Assembly (NCBI RefSeq): GCF_030227115.1
Contig: NZ_JASSUA010000006.1
Location: 108,791 to 172,790 of the forward strand
DNA: 64,000 nucleotides
Direction: 5' to 3'
Source: Marinobacter sp. SS13-12
Lineage (GTDB): Bacteria > Pseudomonadota > Gammaproteobacteria > Pseudomonadales > Oleiphilaceae
Shown: positions 25,533-34,596 of the stretch, one piece after another
Layout of the letters: every line of letters starts with the position of its first letter
Position numbering within the stretch: position 1 is the stretch's first letter
Position numbers and translations under genes: made by a program
Notes under the pieces: generated by a model
What the model was told of the DNA's origin: nothing
Database searches by the model: none
What the model saw: the letters and a program-made list of their open reading frames with translations, nothing else

Positions 25533-26615
25533 ATGGCAATACCGGCCGGATACAAAAGCATACTGGACAGCCTTACCACCGCGGTGATTGTGCTGAGGGA
25601 AGGCTTGCAGATCCAGTACCTGAATCCGGCCGCCGAGAGCCTGTTTGAAACCAGCATTACCCGGAGCCAGGGCGCCCCTATCAACGACATTCTGATCGAC
25701 TCGGAAGACGCCCTGAAAACCCTGTACGCCGCCGCGGAGAACGGTCAGTCCTACACCCGCCGCGAAGCAGAATTCGTGCTCACCAGCGGTCTGCGACTAA
25801 CCGTTGACTACTCGGTCTCGCCCATCAGCCTCGACCCTGCCGAATTGCTGATCGAAATACAGCCACGGGATAGGCTACTGCGCATCAGCCGGGAAGAGGA
25901 CATCATATCCCAGCAGGAAACCACCCGGATTCTGGTGCGGGGCATGGCCCACGAGATCAAGAACCCGTTGGGTGGCATTCGGGGCGCCGCGCAGCTGCTG
26001 GACCGGGAACTGAATGATGAAGGCCAGAAGGAATACACTCAGGTCATCATTGCAGAAGCCGATCGCCTCAGATCCCTGGTGGACAGAATGCTGGGCCCCA
26101 ACAAAGCGCCGAAACTTGCCCCCACCAACATTCATGAAGTGCTTGAACGGGTGAAAACCTTGCTGGAGGCGGAAAGTCGCGGCCGGCTGACCTTCCTGCG
26201 AGACTACGACCCCAGTCTTCCGGAGTTCCAGGGCGACAAGGAGCAGCTGATCCAGGCCTTTCTCAACATTGCCCGCAACGCCATGGAAGCGGCCTTCGAA
26301 AACCAGGCAGAGAGGTCTGGCGATGAGCAGCCCACCATCACCTTCCGCACCCGCGCGCTGCGACAGTTCACCATCGGCCATAAACGGCATCGCCTGGTTT
26401 GCCGCGTGGATGTGATCGATAACGGCCCGGGCATACCACCGGACCTGCTACAGAACGTTTTCTACCCGATGATCAGTGGACGGGCGAGCGGAACCGGGCT
26501 TGGCCTGTCCATCACCCAAAGCATCATCGGGCAACACCACGGGCTGGTTGAGTGCGAAAGCGAGCCCGGAAAAACCGACTTCATCATCTTCCTGCCCCTG
26601 GAGGACAACCTATGA
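25533..26615 (+). CDS. glnL: Nitrogen regulation sensor kinase NtrB
   Basis: A 360-residue cytoplasmic histidine kinase/phosphatase that responds to PII and controls GlnG. An N-terminal PAS domain (about residues 8-120) is followed by the HisKA box GMAHEIKNPLGGIRGAA with the phospho-His and then the ATP-binding N, G1 and G2 boxes (NIARNAMEA, DNGPGIPP, GLGLSI). Length matches E. coli GlnL (349). I chose ATG 25533, preceded by GGGATGG and located downstream of the sigma-54 promoter. It overlaps glnG by four bases, showing coupled translation. Confidence 0.95.
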   Translation: MAIPAGYKSILDSLTTAVIVLREGLQIQYLNPAAESLFETSITRSQGAPINDILIDSEDALKTLYAAAENGQSYTRREAEFVLTSGLRLTVDYSVSPISLDPAELLIEIQPRDRLLRISREEDIISQQETTRILVRGMAHEIKNPLGGIRGAAQLLDRELNDEGQKEYTQVIIAEADRLRSLVDRMLGPNKAPKLAPTNIHEVLERVKTLLEAESRGRLTFLRDYDPSLPEFQGDKEQLIQAFLNIARNAMEAAFENQAERSGDEQPTITFRTRALRQFTIGHKRHRLVCRVDVIDNGPGIPPDLLQNVFYPMISGRASGTGLGLSITQSIIGQHHGLVECESEPGKTDFIIFLPLEDNL

Positions 26616-28039
26616 GCCAACCGGCAAACGTCTGGATTATTGACGACGACCGCAGTATACGCTGGGTGCTGGAGCGCGCCCTGAATCAGGCCGGTATGCA
26701 GCCCCGGGTTTTTGAAAGCGGTGAAAGCATCATGATGCGGCTGGAGCACGAACAGCCGGACGCCATCATTAGCGATATCCGTATGCCCGGCGTGGACGGC
26801 ATCACCCTGCTGTCCCAGATTGTCGAGGTGCACCCGGATCTGCCGGTGATCATCATGACCGCCCACTCCGACCTGGAAAGCGCGGTAACCAGCTACCAGA
26901 CCGGCGCCTTCGAATACCTGCCCAAGCCCTTTGATGTGGATGACGCCGTCGCCCTTGTAAAGCGAGCTGTGGCCCATAGCCATGAACGCAGGGCCACGTC
27001 AGAGCCCCAGGCCGAGAGCACCCAACGCAACACCGAGATCATCGGTGAAGCCCCGGCCATGCAGGAAGTCTTCAGGGCCATCGGGCGCCTGTCCCACTCC
27101 AACATCACCGTACTGATCAACGGTGAGAGTGGCACCGGTAAAGAGCTTGTGGCCCAGGCCCTGCACAACCACAGCCCACGGGCCAGCCGCCCGTTTATCG
27201 CGCTGAACATGGCAGCCATCCCCAAGGACCTGATCGAGTCCGAACTGTTCGGCCATGAGAAAGGCGCTTTCACCGGCGCCGCTGCCGCCAGACAGGGGCG
27301 ATTCGAGCAATCCAACGGCGGCACCCTGTTTCTGGATGAAATCGGCGATATGCCTGCCGACACCCAGACTCGACTGTTACGGGTACTGGCGGACGGAGAG
27401 TTCTATCGGGTTGGTGGAACCACACCGATCAAGGTAGATGTACGCATCATCGCCGCTACACACCAGGACCTGGAAAAACTCGTCCAGGCTGGCACCTTTC
27501 GGGAAGACCTGTTCCACCGCCTGAACGTGATCCGGGTACACCTGCCCAAACTGGCGGAACGCCGGGAAGACATCCCCCGACTGATGGAGCACTTCCTCAA
27601 GCGCGCAGCCAGGGAACTGGCGGTGGAAACCAAACTGCTACGCCCGGAAGCGGAAGAATACCTCACCACCCTGCCCTGGCCCGGCAACGTCCGCCAGCTG
27701 GAGAACACCTGTCGCTGGCTAACCGTAATGGCCAGTGGTCGTGAGGTTCACATCGACGACCTGCCGCCGGAGCTGATGCAGCAGGCAGAAGCTCCGGCGA
27801 CGGGCCAGACCTGGCAGGAAGGCCTGCGAAACTGGGCCGAGCAGGAATTAAAGCGTGGGCGCAAAGGGATTCTCGATACGGCTGTACCGGAGTTTGAGCG
27901 CATCATGATCGAAACAGCGCTGAAACATACCGGCGGTCGTCGTCGGGATGCTTCTATCCTGCTGGGCTGGGGTCGGAATACGTTGACGCGGAAGATTAAC
28001 GAGCTGGGGATGGATCACCCGGAGGGGGAAGAGGACTGA
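26612..28039 (+). CDS. glnG: Nitrogen regulation response regulator NtrC
   Basis: A 475-residue sigma-54 activator. The receiver domain has the phospho-acceptor Asp in IISDIRMPGVDG (about residue 54). The AAA+ domain has GESGTGKE (Walker A), the GAFTGA loop that contacts sigma-54, and GGTLFLDEIGD (Walker B). A Fis-type helix-turn-helix closes the protein (RRRDASILLGWGRNTLTRK). It should bind the GCAC-N7-GTGC sites upstream of glnA and of its own operon. The start overlaps the glnL stop (ATGA). It ends 13 bp from the convergent mshQ stop, with no clear terminator between. Confidence 0.96.
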   Translation: MSQPANVWIIDDDRSIRWVLERALNQAGMQPRVFESGESIMMRLEHEQPDAIISDIRMPGVDGITLLSQIVEVHPDLPVIIMTAHSDLESAVTSYQTGAFEYLPKPFDVDDAVALVKRAVAHSHERRATSEPQAESTQRNTEIIGEAPAMQEVFRAIGRLSHSNITVLINGESGTGKELVAQALHNHSPRASRPFIALNMAAIPKDLIESELFGHEKGAFTGAAAARQGRFEQSNGGTLFLDEIGDMPADTQTRLLRVLADGEFYRVGGTTPIKVDVRIIAATHQDLEKLVQAGTFREDLFHRLNVIRVHLPKLAERREDIPRLMEHFLKRAARELAVETKLLRPEAEEYLTTLPWPGNVRQLENTCRWLTVMASGREVHIDDLPPELMQQAEAPATGQTWQEGLRNWAEQELKRGRKGILDTAVPEFERIMIETALKHTGGRRRDASILLGWGRNTLTRKINELGMDHPEGEED

Positions 28040-28052
28040 ATCCTCTCTCCCG

Positions 28053-31000
28053 CTACCTTTCCTGCCAGTAAATAACCCGGTCGTGGCCCCGGTAAACGCC
28101 GAAAGTTGCCAGGGCTGAAGGGTTATCCAGCGCACCATCTTCGTCGACATCATCCTTCAGCCAGTCCTCCACAGCCCATGTAAGCGTGTCGGTACCCTGA
28201 GAACCATCCGGCTGCAGACTCAACGGGCCCGCCTCACCGCCAGTAAATGTGCCAGAGTCGGCCACCAATGTATGGTGCTCTGCGGGGCTGGTGATATCAG
28301 CGGTATTCCAGGTTGTGCAACTGCCTGCCGTGTTCAAAACAAACCGCGATCCATTCCAGTACTCCAGTCGGAACGGCATCAGCAGCTCGGAGATATTCTC
28401 GGGGCCATACACATTGTCCATGGTCAGCCGGCCGTAGCGCACCTCAAAATCGGCAGCAGGGGTAAAGTTGTAGGGCGCGCCAGCGCCGCTCACACCATCC
28501 GCGTCTGTAATATCGGTAACGGTGTACTCCAGCTCTGGCCTGATAGGCGCTACTTGGGCTTCCGGCAATTTGTCGTAACGGACCGTATCGTCGCCGGCAT
28601 AGTCAAACTGCAGCAACCCCGGCTCACCTAATACTTCTGCCAGGGTGCCGTCGATCACGTTGGCGGTGACCGCCAGCGGAACGCCATCACGATTCAGGGC
28701 TGTGCTGTCTGCCAGCGGAGTGGTCCGCGCCACGTCTGTTGCCAAAAGCCGCTGAAAGCCCGGCTCCGTGTAATTCACCGTTCGGGTTCCCTGCACCGAC
28801 AAAGGCTCAATGTCGAGGCTGGGCACCAAGGACCACTCGATATCCTGCCCGGTGTAGGTAAAGGGCGTGGCTACTGAGCATTCGGCACCCAATTCTCCCG
28901 GGTCGACCGCTACGCTGAAACGATCGGGATAGAAACGTCCGGCCGGGGCGCTGATGCCCTGGGAAATCGACTTGCCCAGATATCCACCGGCAATCGGGGT
29001 TGCAAGGAACTCGAATACCCCTACTTCCGAAATGCGGGCAGTCAACGTTTCTGTGGCATCCACCGACCGGGTATGGGTATAACTCGTCGGTGTGAGGGTT
29101 CCGTCCACACCACCAGCAGGGGCTACCACACCTGAAGACAGAGGAACATTCAGCAAACGGAAATTGGGGGTAACAGGATTACCCTCGCAGAGATTGCTAT
29201 CGCCATCGCTCTGCCAGCCAACCGCCGTTATGGAAAGATCGAACTCCGCGCCGGCTCTCGCAAACGGGGGACAAGAAGCATCGCCGGCCGCACATTCCCC
29301 GCCGGAACGCACACAAAGCCCTGCCGGCACGCTGACAAACTGATCCGATCCAGGCATCACCAAGCCCTCGTCCTCTGTGGCTGCGGAACCCAGGTAACGT
29401 CCATCCAACTGCATCTGCCCAGCATCCGGGTAGCGAACATCAATCTGAGCAATACCACCGGCGCCAAAGTTCAGGTTTACAGTAGTTGGTGCACCCGAAT
29501 CGCCACCCACAGTCTGGCCATCTACGGAAAGCGCACGGCTGACGGGGCGGTTGGTCTGGTCCGGATCAACATAGGTAGACCAGAACTGCACCGGCCGCTC
29601 CACGTTTTCAAACGCAGGCACACAGGCCTGGGTCGCGTCGTCCCGTCGCACTGCCCGTACCTCGACAGGACCCGAAGGCCTGTGGGAGGTCAGGTCCGGC
29701 ACATCGAAAGCCAGCCCGGAATCAAAAAACTCCAGAATGCAGTTCGCAGCGGACAGCCCGCCGCCAGCGGCCTGACAGAGCGTGACCGCCTGCGGCCGGG
29801 TGGACGGCTGGGAACCGATAACATCCAGGGTGACTTCACCGGCAACGGTGTTCTGCAGTGTTGCCTCACCGAAGCCACCAGCAATGTTGACCACGTTCCC
29901 AGCCTGCCAGCCGTCCAAAGGCGACAGGGTGGCCTGGATGGGGTCGGTGAACAGCTGGTCGCAGTTCTCATCGGCACAGGCACGGATGGTGACGGTTTCA
30001 GGCTGACAAGTCAGCGCCACGCCATCGTGGAGGATTTCGAAGTGATCAACCTGCTCGCCGACGGGATTGAGCTGAAGGGCGCATAGCTCAATGTCATCAA
30101 GCTCGTGAATATTGGTGGCGCCGCCGGTGGAACCAGTGAGGGACAGAAGGAAGTTTTCCGGCACATCCGGTTGGCCACTCTCATTCAAGGCATTAAAGGG
30201 GCTTATCAATTCCTGGAAGCTGTTCCCCGAACCGGTTATATCACGCTCAACCGAAACCAGTGCCTCACCGGCGTTTCGGGAATCCACCGTGATGCGGTAG
30301 CGATGCGCTGATGGATCGTTGCCAGATTGGTCAATACCCGTAGGAAGCGTACCGGTACCTCTGAGGAAACGATAGTTACCCTGATAAGCCCCCCGGATGG
30401 CAACAGCATCTGGCCTGAATCCCGGCCCATCCTGGCGCCCTTCAGTGGGATTGGAAAAGTTGCCGAATTCATCCAGGCCTATGCCTAGCCAACCCCCAGC
30501 GAACCCCGGATCGCCGTTGTTACGCTGGGCATACCCCAGCGAGCCACCGAAGCTACCAGGTCGGGGTGTGATGGTGGCATCCGACAGGACCACAGCCAGG
30601 CCGTCTGCCCCACTGCCGCCATAGGCGTAATAATCAAACTCCAGAACCACCAGGTTGTCTGCACCTGGTATTTCCCTTTGAAGAGTAGCAGCCGTTGACT
30701 GGTTGCTGACTGCTTCTGTCATCCGTAACCGACCGTTGACATCGCCGGGTGTAAAGCTGCCACTGGCTACAGACGTAACCCAGTTTTCGGGGCTAAGAGA
30801 GCCGTCCGTGAATTCATCGTTGAAGCAAGTGAATTCGTTCGGCTCAACCACCACGACGGTAATCTCGTCGCTTTGATCAAACTCCCACCCGCTCCTACAG
30901 CCATTGAATCTCAAGTTTCGGCAATACTCGGATGTATAAGAAACCGTGTAGGTTCCCGGATTCGGAAAACTGAACGTCCTCCCGAAGGGCGAGTCATCGC

Positions 31001-31238
31001 AGGGGCTGTTCCCAAACGTCTGCTGCCCGGGTGCTCCGGCATTGACCCAAGTATCACGCCAGGCTGAATTATTGCCCCCTACATTGGCACAATTATTCGT
31101 CTCGACGACAAATAACACATCCTCGTCGACAAAAACCGTAATCGGCCCCTCAGGATCACCATTGGCGGAGAGGGTGATGGTGGCATTGGCGGCGAACGGA
31201 AGTCCGACACTGATTAACAAGACGATCAGGAATCTCAT
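28053..31238 (-). CDS. mshQ: MSHA pilus biogenesis protein MshQ
   Basis: The last gene of the msh operon: a 1061-residue exported protein of the MshQ/DUF6701 group. A signal peptide (MRFLIVLLISVGLPFAANA) leads into a domain with an early Cys pair, then a legume-lectin-like jelly-roll region (ADGLAVVLSDATITPRPGSFGG and GGWLGIGLDEFGN, about residues 200-260), and long beta-rich tracts. MshQ is thought to be a large pilus-associated, possibly tip, protein, by analogy with PilY1-type adhesins; a lectin-like domain is consistent with adhesion. Its start overlaps the mshP stop by four bases. Confidence 0.85.
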   Translation of the reverse strand: MRFLIVLLISVGLPFAANATITLSANGDPEGPITVFVDEDVLFVVETNNCANVGGNNSAWRDTWVNAGAPGQQTFGNSPCDDSPFGRTFSFPNPGTYTVSYTSEYCRNLRFNGCRSGWEFDQSDEITVVVVEPNEFTCFNDEFTDGSLSPENWVTSVASGSFTPGDVNGRLRMTEAVSNQSTAATLQREIPGADNLVVLEFDYYAYGGSGADGLAVVLSDATITPRPGSFGGSLGYAQRNNGDPGFAGGWLGIGLDEFGNFSNPTEGRQDGPGFRPDAVAIRGAYQGNYRFLRGTGTLPTGIDQSGNDPSAHRYRITVDSRNAGEALVSVERDITGSGNSFQELISPFNALNESGQPDVPENFLLSLTGSTGGATNIHELDDIELCALQLNPVGEQVDHFEILHDGVALTCQPETVTIRACADENCDQLFTDPIQATLSPLDGWQAGNVVNIAGGFGEATLQNTVAGEVTLDVIGSQPSTRPQAVTLCQAAGGGLSAANCILEFFDSGLAFDVPDLTSHRPSGPVEVRAVRRDDATQACVPAFENVERPVQFWSTYVDPDQTNRPVSRALSVDGQTVGGDSGAPTTVNLNFGAGGIAQIDVRYPDAGQMQLDGRYLGSAATEDEGLVMPGSDQFVSVPAGLCVRSGGECAAGDASCPPFARAGAEFDLSITAVGWQSDGDSNLCEGNPVTPNFRLLNVPLSSGVVAPAGGVDGTLTPTSYTHTRSVDATETLTARISEVGVFEFLATPIAGGYLGKSISQGISAPAGRFYPDRFSVAVDPGELGAECSVATPFTYTGQDIEWSLVPSLDIEPLSVQGTRTVNYTEPGFQRLLATDVARTTPLADSTALNRDGVPLAVTANVIDGTLAEVLGEPGLLQFDYAGDDTVRYDKLPEAQVAPIRPELEYTVTDITDADGVSGAGAPYNFTPAADFEVRYGRLTMDNVYGPENISELLMPFRLEYWNGSRFVLNTAGSCTTWNTADITSPAEHHTLVADSGTFTGGEAGPLSLQPDGSQGTDTLTWAVEDWLKDDVDEDGALDNPSALATFGVYRGHDRVIYWQER

Positions 31239-31648
31239 CGTACTCGTACCTCTATATCTCGAGTCGCCTGGTCAGTCCCGGCGCCACACTGCCCACTACT
31301 GGTGATCGTGAAAACCGTATTGCCCCCGGAGCCGCCAATGTTTGCCGTTACCGACTCACAGGCCATCGTTGCACTACAGCCTTGAAGCCCATCGGCATCG
31401 TTAAATGTCAGCGGGGTGTTAACTGCACTGCAGCTATCTGCTTCCAGCACATCCCTCACCGCCACCTGTGCACCACTTTCAGCCGCAAAAAACGCACGCT
31501 GGGACTGGATCTGCAGGCTGATGGATTCGCCGCTGCTCTGCTGGAGCTGGGAGATGCCAAGTACCAGGAATGCCAGTACCGTCACAATGAACAGCGCAAC
31601 CGGCAGGCCGGCACCGGACTGGTTTTTCAGGCGTTTGTCAGGGCACAT
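31235..31648 (-). CDS. mshP: MSHA minor pilin-like protein MshP
   Basis: A 137-residue protein with a prepilin-like N-terminus: a short basic leader ending GAG, then LPVALFIVTVLAFLVLGI. The glutamate normally found at position 5 of the mature pilin is absent, as in other MshP/PilX-type minor pilins. The soluble part contains several Cys that may pair. I chose ATG 31648 (11 bases inside mshO, AGG upstream) over the longer frame from 31711. It lies between mshO and mshQ, with overlaps to both. Confidence 0.82.
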   Translation of the reverse strand: MCPDKRLKNQSGAGLPVALFIVTVLAFLVLGISQLQQSSGESISLQIQSQRAFFAAESGAQVAVRDVLEADSCSAVNTPLTFNDADGLQGCSATMACESVTANIGGSGGNTVFTITSSGQCGAGTDQATRDIEVRVR

Positions 31649-32423
31649 TGCGAACCTGTACCTCCTGGCTGATGGCGGTGGATTCACCGGTTTCGTCTTC
31701 TTCAAGAACAAAACTGAATGACACCACCGCCCCGCGCTGCAGGGTCGGGGGCGTTACCTCGAAGACCAGGGAACCACCTTCCAGGGATGCCGCCAGCACT
31801 TCCCGCCCGGGGAAGGTTGACGGCAGGCCGGATGCAACCGATGCATTAATGCCGTAATTGCTGTAACGGTAGAGCCAACGGCCAGACTGGCAAAGGGCAA
31901 CCGGTTCACCAACCACGTAGAAACGCTTTTCCGGCGACTTTGCCGAGAACCGGTGAGTGGCCCCACCATCAAAGGTGACGGTCACCGGAGGGGAACCCGC
32001 AGGTAGGCTGGCCGGAGGCGATACGGGCCCCGGGCTACTGGTGTCATAAACGTCACTGCCGTAGCCATAGACGACGACTCTCCCCGCAGCTGCCTGCCCG
32101 CCAGCCAGTGGCACGGCGTCAAACGACGACGGCGAACTGCCCTTTGGCAAATCAAGGTAGTTGGACGCCGCCCGGATGGGCATCCATTCAATGCAGGATC
32201 CGTCTGAACTCGCCCGGATGGACGTTGGCAACGCCGCCCTCAGACTCCTTGTTATATGCTCGCTGATGACCACGCCCGAAAGTGCCCTTTGCTGGCGGGA
32301 ACTGACGTCGATGGCGCCACGGGTAGACAGGGCAATAAACTGCACGGAAATCGTTGCCACGATGGCCAGCAGCACAATGACGATAATCAGTTCAACCAGG
32401 GTAAAGCCCGCCGCACGACGCAT
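31638..32423 (-). CDS. mshO: MSHA minor pilin MshO
   Basis: A 261-residue prepilin with leader MRRAAG and mature N-terminus FTLVELIIVIVLLAIVA, the type IV pilin processing site for PilD-type peptidase. The longest of the minor pilins here, with a Ser/Ala/Pro-rich beta domain. The start and the mshD stop share one base (TGATG). By position and family it primes or caps the pilus. Confidence 0.88.
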   Translation of the reverse strand: MRRAAGFTLVELIIVIVLLAIVATISVQFIALSTRGAIDVSSRQQRALSGVVISEHITRSLRAALPTSIRASSDGSCIEWMPIRAASNYLDLPKGSSPSSFDAVPLAGGQAAAGRVVVYGYGSDVYDTSSPGPVSPPASLPAGSPPVTVTFDGGATHRFSAKSPEKRFYVVGEPVALCQSGRWLYRYSNYGINASVASGLPSTFPGREVLAASLEGGSLVFEVTPPTLQRGAVVSFSFVLEEDETGESTAISQEVQVRNVP

Positions 32424-32914
32424 CAGAAATTAGCCCTGTAAGCTGAAAACGAGAAGGCCTGGCCGCCGGGTGCCGTGACGGTCAGGTCGATGCGCTTGGC
32501 TTCTGCATCCGGCAGATTCACTTCATCACCAGCGCAGGCAACCTCGACTTCGACGGCAAAGCCGCTGTAACCAGTCAGGACAGCTTCTGCATTTGCGGGA
32601 GGCGAGTCGGTGGTGTTGTGGTAATCGTCCACATCATCGTAGGTATCCCTTGTCTCTCCCCCCTCCGGCCCGATGTTGCAGGTACCGGTATATTTTGGGG
32701 TACCACCCTGCGGAGTCGCGTCGTCATATTTCCTGGAGATAATCTCATCCATGTAGAGCTGCGCCAGCTCCACCGCCCGTGTCTGGTTCAGCGGGTCGGC
32801 GCTGCGCCCGGTAATCAACGCAAAAGCACCCACTACACCGGCAATCGCCACGCTGATAATGACGATGGTCATTACCAGTTCCACCAGGGTTGCGCCTCGA
32901 TGGAGCCGCATCAT
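32423..32914 (-). CDS. mshD: MSHA minor pilin MshD
   Basis: A 163-residue prepilin. The leader MMRLHRG is followed by ATLVELVMTIVIISVAIAGV, with Ala instead of the usual Phe at mature position 1, while Glu 5 is kept. The start at 32914 overlaps the mshC stop by four bases; a longer frame from 32959 would place the leader inside the protein. A large Cys-containing globular part follows. Confidence 0.88.
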   Translation of the reverse strand: MMRLHRGATLVELVMTIVIISVAIAGVVGAFALITGRSADPLNQTRAVELAQLYMDEIISRKYDDATPQGGTPKYTGTCNIGPEGGETRDTYDDVDDYHNTTDSPPANAEAVLTGYSGFAVEVEVACAGDEVNLPDAEAKRIDLTVTAPGGQAFSFSAYRANF

Positions 32915-33372
32915 GGCTGGCAGTCCCCACGGTAAACAGCGCCCAGTGAACTCAGGCACGTTTCGAAGGTGCTTTCTCCGGCAAACGTAAATTTGAGGTT
33001 GGCGCCACTATCCGGAGCGCCGTCTGGATTGAACGTGATCGTCAGCGGCAAACCGCCCGGAGCAGAGAGCGAGGTGCCCGCCCGGGGCAGCTCGAAAGTG
33101 CGCGAAGCCGATGTTCCGGCCCCGACAATAAAGCGGAAATTGCTGCCACCCTCTTCAACAGTGAGGGTATTGGCAACATTGCCCGCCAGCGCTGCCTGTT
33201 GTGCAAGCAACGTGGCGGAGGCAAGTTGCTGGGTTGCCAGCAACGGAGAGAAGGCGGAACGACCGGCAAACAGCCCAACACCCAGAGCGGAGAGCACTCC
33301 GATCAGGATGATGACCATAACCAGCTCAACAAGGGTGAACCCCGATGACCTCGGGGCGTTCTTTATTGTCAT
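32911..33372 (-). CDS. mshC: MSHA minor pilin MshC
   Basis: A 153-residue prepilin: leader MTIKNAPRSSG, then FTLVELVMVIILIGVLSALG. It is the first gene after the 146-bp gap behind mshA, which holds a double palindrome. Two Cys near the C-terminus (ETCLSSLGAVYRGDC) likely form the pilin D-loop disulfide. Confidence 0.88.
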   Translation of the reverse strand: MTIKNAPRSSGFTLVELVMVIILIGVLSALGVGLFAGRSAFSPLLATQQLASATLLAQQAALAGNVANTLTVEEGGSNFRFIVGAGTSASRTFELPRAGTSLSAPGGLPLTITFNPDGAPDSGANLKFTFAGESTFETCLSSLGAVYRGDCQP

Positions 33373-33410
33373 GCCCCTCTCCCAGATTCCCGGCCACCCA
33401 AACGCAAAAC

Positions 33411-33497
33411 GTAGGTCGGATTAGCGTGAGCGTAATCCGACATTGGGTGGGGCCGGCGATCAGATTTGTCGGATTACGCTTTGCTAATCCGACCTAC
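33411..33497. repeat. REP-like palindrome pair between mshA and mshC
   Basis: Two units, GTAGGTCGGATTAGC...GTAATCCGACA (33411-33442) and TGTCGGATTACGC...GCTAATCCGACCTAC (about 33467-33497), are inverted copies of each other; each can fold alone (TCGGATTA stem) and the pair can fold as one long stem. The same arms recur at 10999-11050. It lies inside the msh operon right after the pilin gene, where it could stabilise or attenuate the mRNA so that mshA is made in excess over mshC-Q. Confidence 0.75.
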
Positions 33498-33518
33498 GAT
33501 GCTACGACACCAGCCTTG

Positions 33519-34022
33519 TTAGCAACCGCTGACATCGGCAACAACGGACGGAGGTGCAGTTATTGGGGCCGTGTTGTCGGTAGCTGCGGTAGCCGCCGTA
33601 TAAACGACTTCGCAGGTGCCACCGGTATAACCCACAATTGTGAAAGTAGCCGCAGTGCCACCTGCTGCAGCTGCTCCTGCAATTGCGTAGTCGTTGGTGG
33701 TATCCACATCTGCAGCAGCAACAATGCCGTCGGCGTCAGCGGTCGGATATCCATTCACCATAGTAACGGTTTGGCCATCAAGGCTTACATCCGCGCCCAG
33801 ACCGGCTCCATCTGCAACCTGACGAGCATGGGAAATAGAAGATGCAGATTTCAAAGCTCCAGTTAGTCCCTGAATCGACGCCTCGCGAGCATCCCCCCCA
33901 AAATCCGCAAACCTCGGCAACGCAAACGCCGCCAGAATCCCCAAAATCACAATCACCATTACCAGTTCAATAAGGGTGAAACCCTTCTCTTTTCTTGCTG
34001 CCATCTCGTTCATCATATTCAT
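33519..34022 (-). CDS. mshA: MSHA major pilin MshA
   Basis: A 167-residue type IV prepilin and probable major subunit. Leader of 14 residues (ending RKEKG), then FTLIELVMVIVILGILAAFALPRFADF. The mature part is small, Ala/Thr/Gly-rich, and has a Cys pair (GGTCEVVY and the final SGC) for the D-loop. The start has a strong AGGAG; ATG 34022 is used. Its position between mshB and mshC is as in Vibrio. The palindrome pair downstream and the strong ribosome site fit high expression. Confidence 0.87.
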   Translation of the reverse strand: MNMMNEMAARKEKGFTLIELVMVIVILGILAAFALPRFADFGGDAREASIQGLTGALKSASSISHARQVADGAGLGADVSLDGQTVTMVNGYPTADADGIVAAADVDTTNDYAIAGAAAAGGTAATFTIVGYTGGTCEVVYTAATAATDNTAPITAPPSVVADVSGC

Positions 34023-34055
34023 GGTTTTCTCCTGCTTTTGCTGCTTTTCAAGTGT

Positions 34056-34574
34056 TTAATTGATAACCCTGATCACTTCGCCATTGCTGGCGTCGTATTG
34101 GATGTTGTCCGTGCCACCGTTGAGGTTGTACTCATAGGTGCACACGGAGCCGCTTGCTGATGCTGTGTAATCGGTTGCGGTTCCGGTAGTTGCCACCGTC
34201 GGCGCGTTAGACTGCATCAGACCCAGCCAAAGGTTCTGGCATTCTTGCGCACTCATGGTAGCCGGGTCGGTGTTGCCACCCACGCCCGTGGGCCAGCCAT
34301 CCGCGCTCACGTCGACGTTTTCCTCGCCAAATCCGGGGAGGTCAGTCTGTGCACCAGCAGCGCCACGGGCCGTCCATTGGGCGCGAACCAGAGCGACAGC
34401 AGCGGCATAGGCGCCAGAGGTGCCCTGGATACTTGCCCGGTGCGCTTCGTCCGACAGTTCGGCGAACCGCGGCAGCGCAAAGGCTGCGAGGATGGCAAGG
34501 ATGGATATCACCACCACCAGTTCAATCAGGGTAAAACCCTTGGTCCGTTGCTTTGTTACTGTCATCGCCCTCAT
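34056..34574 (-). CDS. mshB: MSHA pilin-like protein MshB
   Basis: A 172-residue prepilin: leader MRAMTVTKQRTKG then FTLIELVVVISILAILAAFALPRF, closely like mshA in the first 60 residues, suggesting an old duplication. Cys residues occur in AQECQNLW and GSVCTYEYN. I chose ATG 34574 with GGGAGG seven bases upstream; ATG 34565 is an alternative. It lies 33 bp before mshA. In Vibrio, MshB is a minor partner of MshA; that assignment here rests on order. Confidence 0.83.
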   Translation of the reverse strand: MRAMTVTKQRTKGFTLIELVVVISILAILAAFALPRFAELSDEAHRASIQGTSGAYAAAVALVRAQWTARGAAGAQTDLPGFGEENVDVSADGWPTGVGGNTDPATMSAQECQNLWLGLMQSNAPTVATTGTATDYTASASGSVCTYEYNLNGGTDNIQYDASNGEVIRVIN

Positions 34575-34596
34575 AGCTCGACCTCCCTGAGGCTTG

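Noticed and set aside
28040..28052. Terminator expected between glnG and mshQ
   Set aside because: Only 13 bp lie between the convergent stops and no hairpin with a T run is visible.
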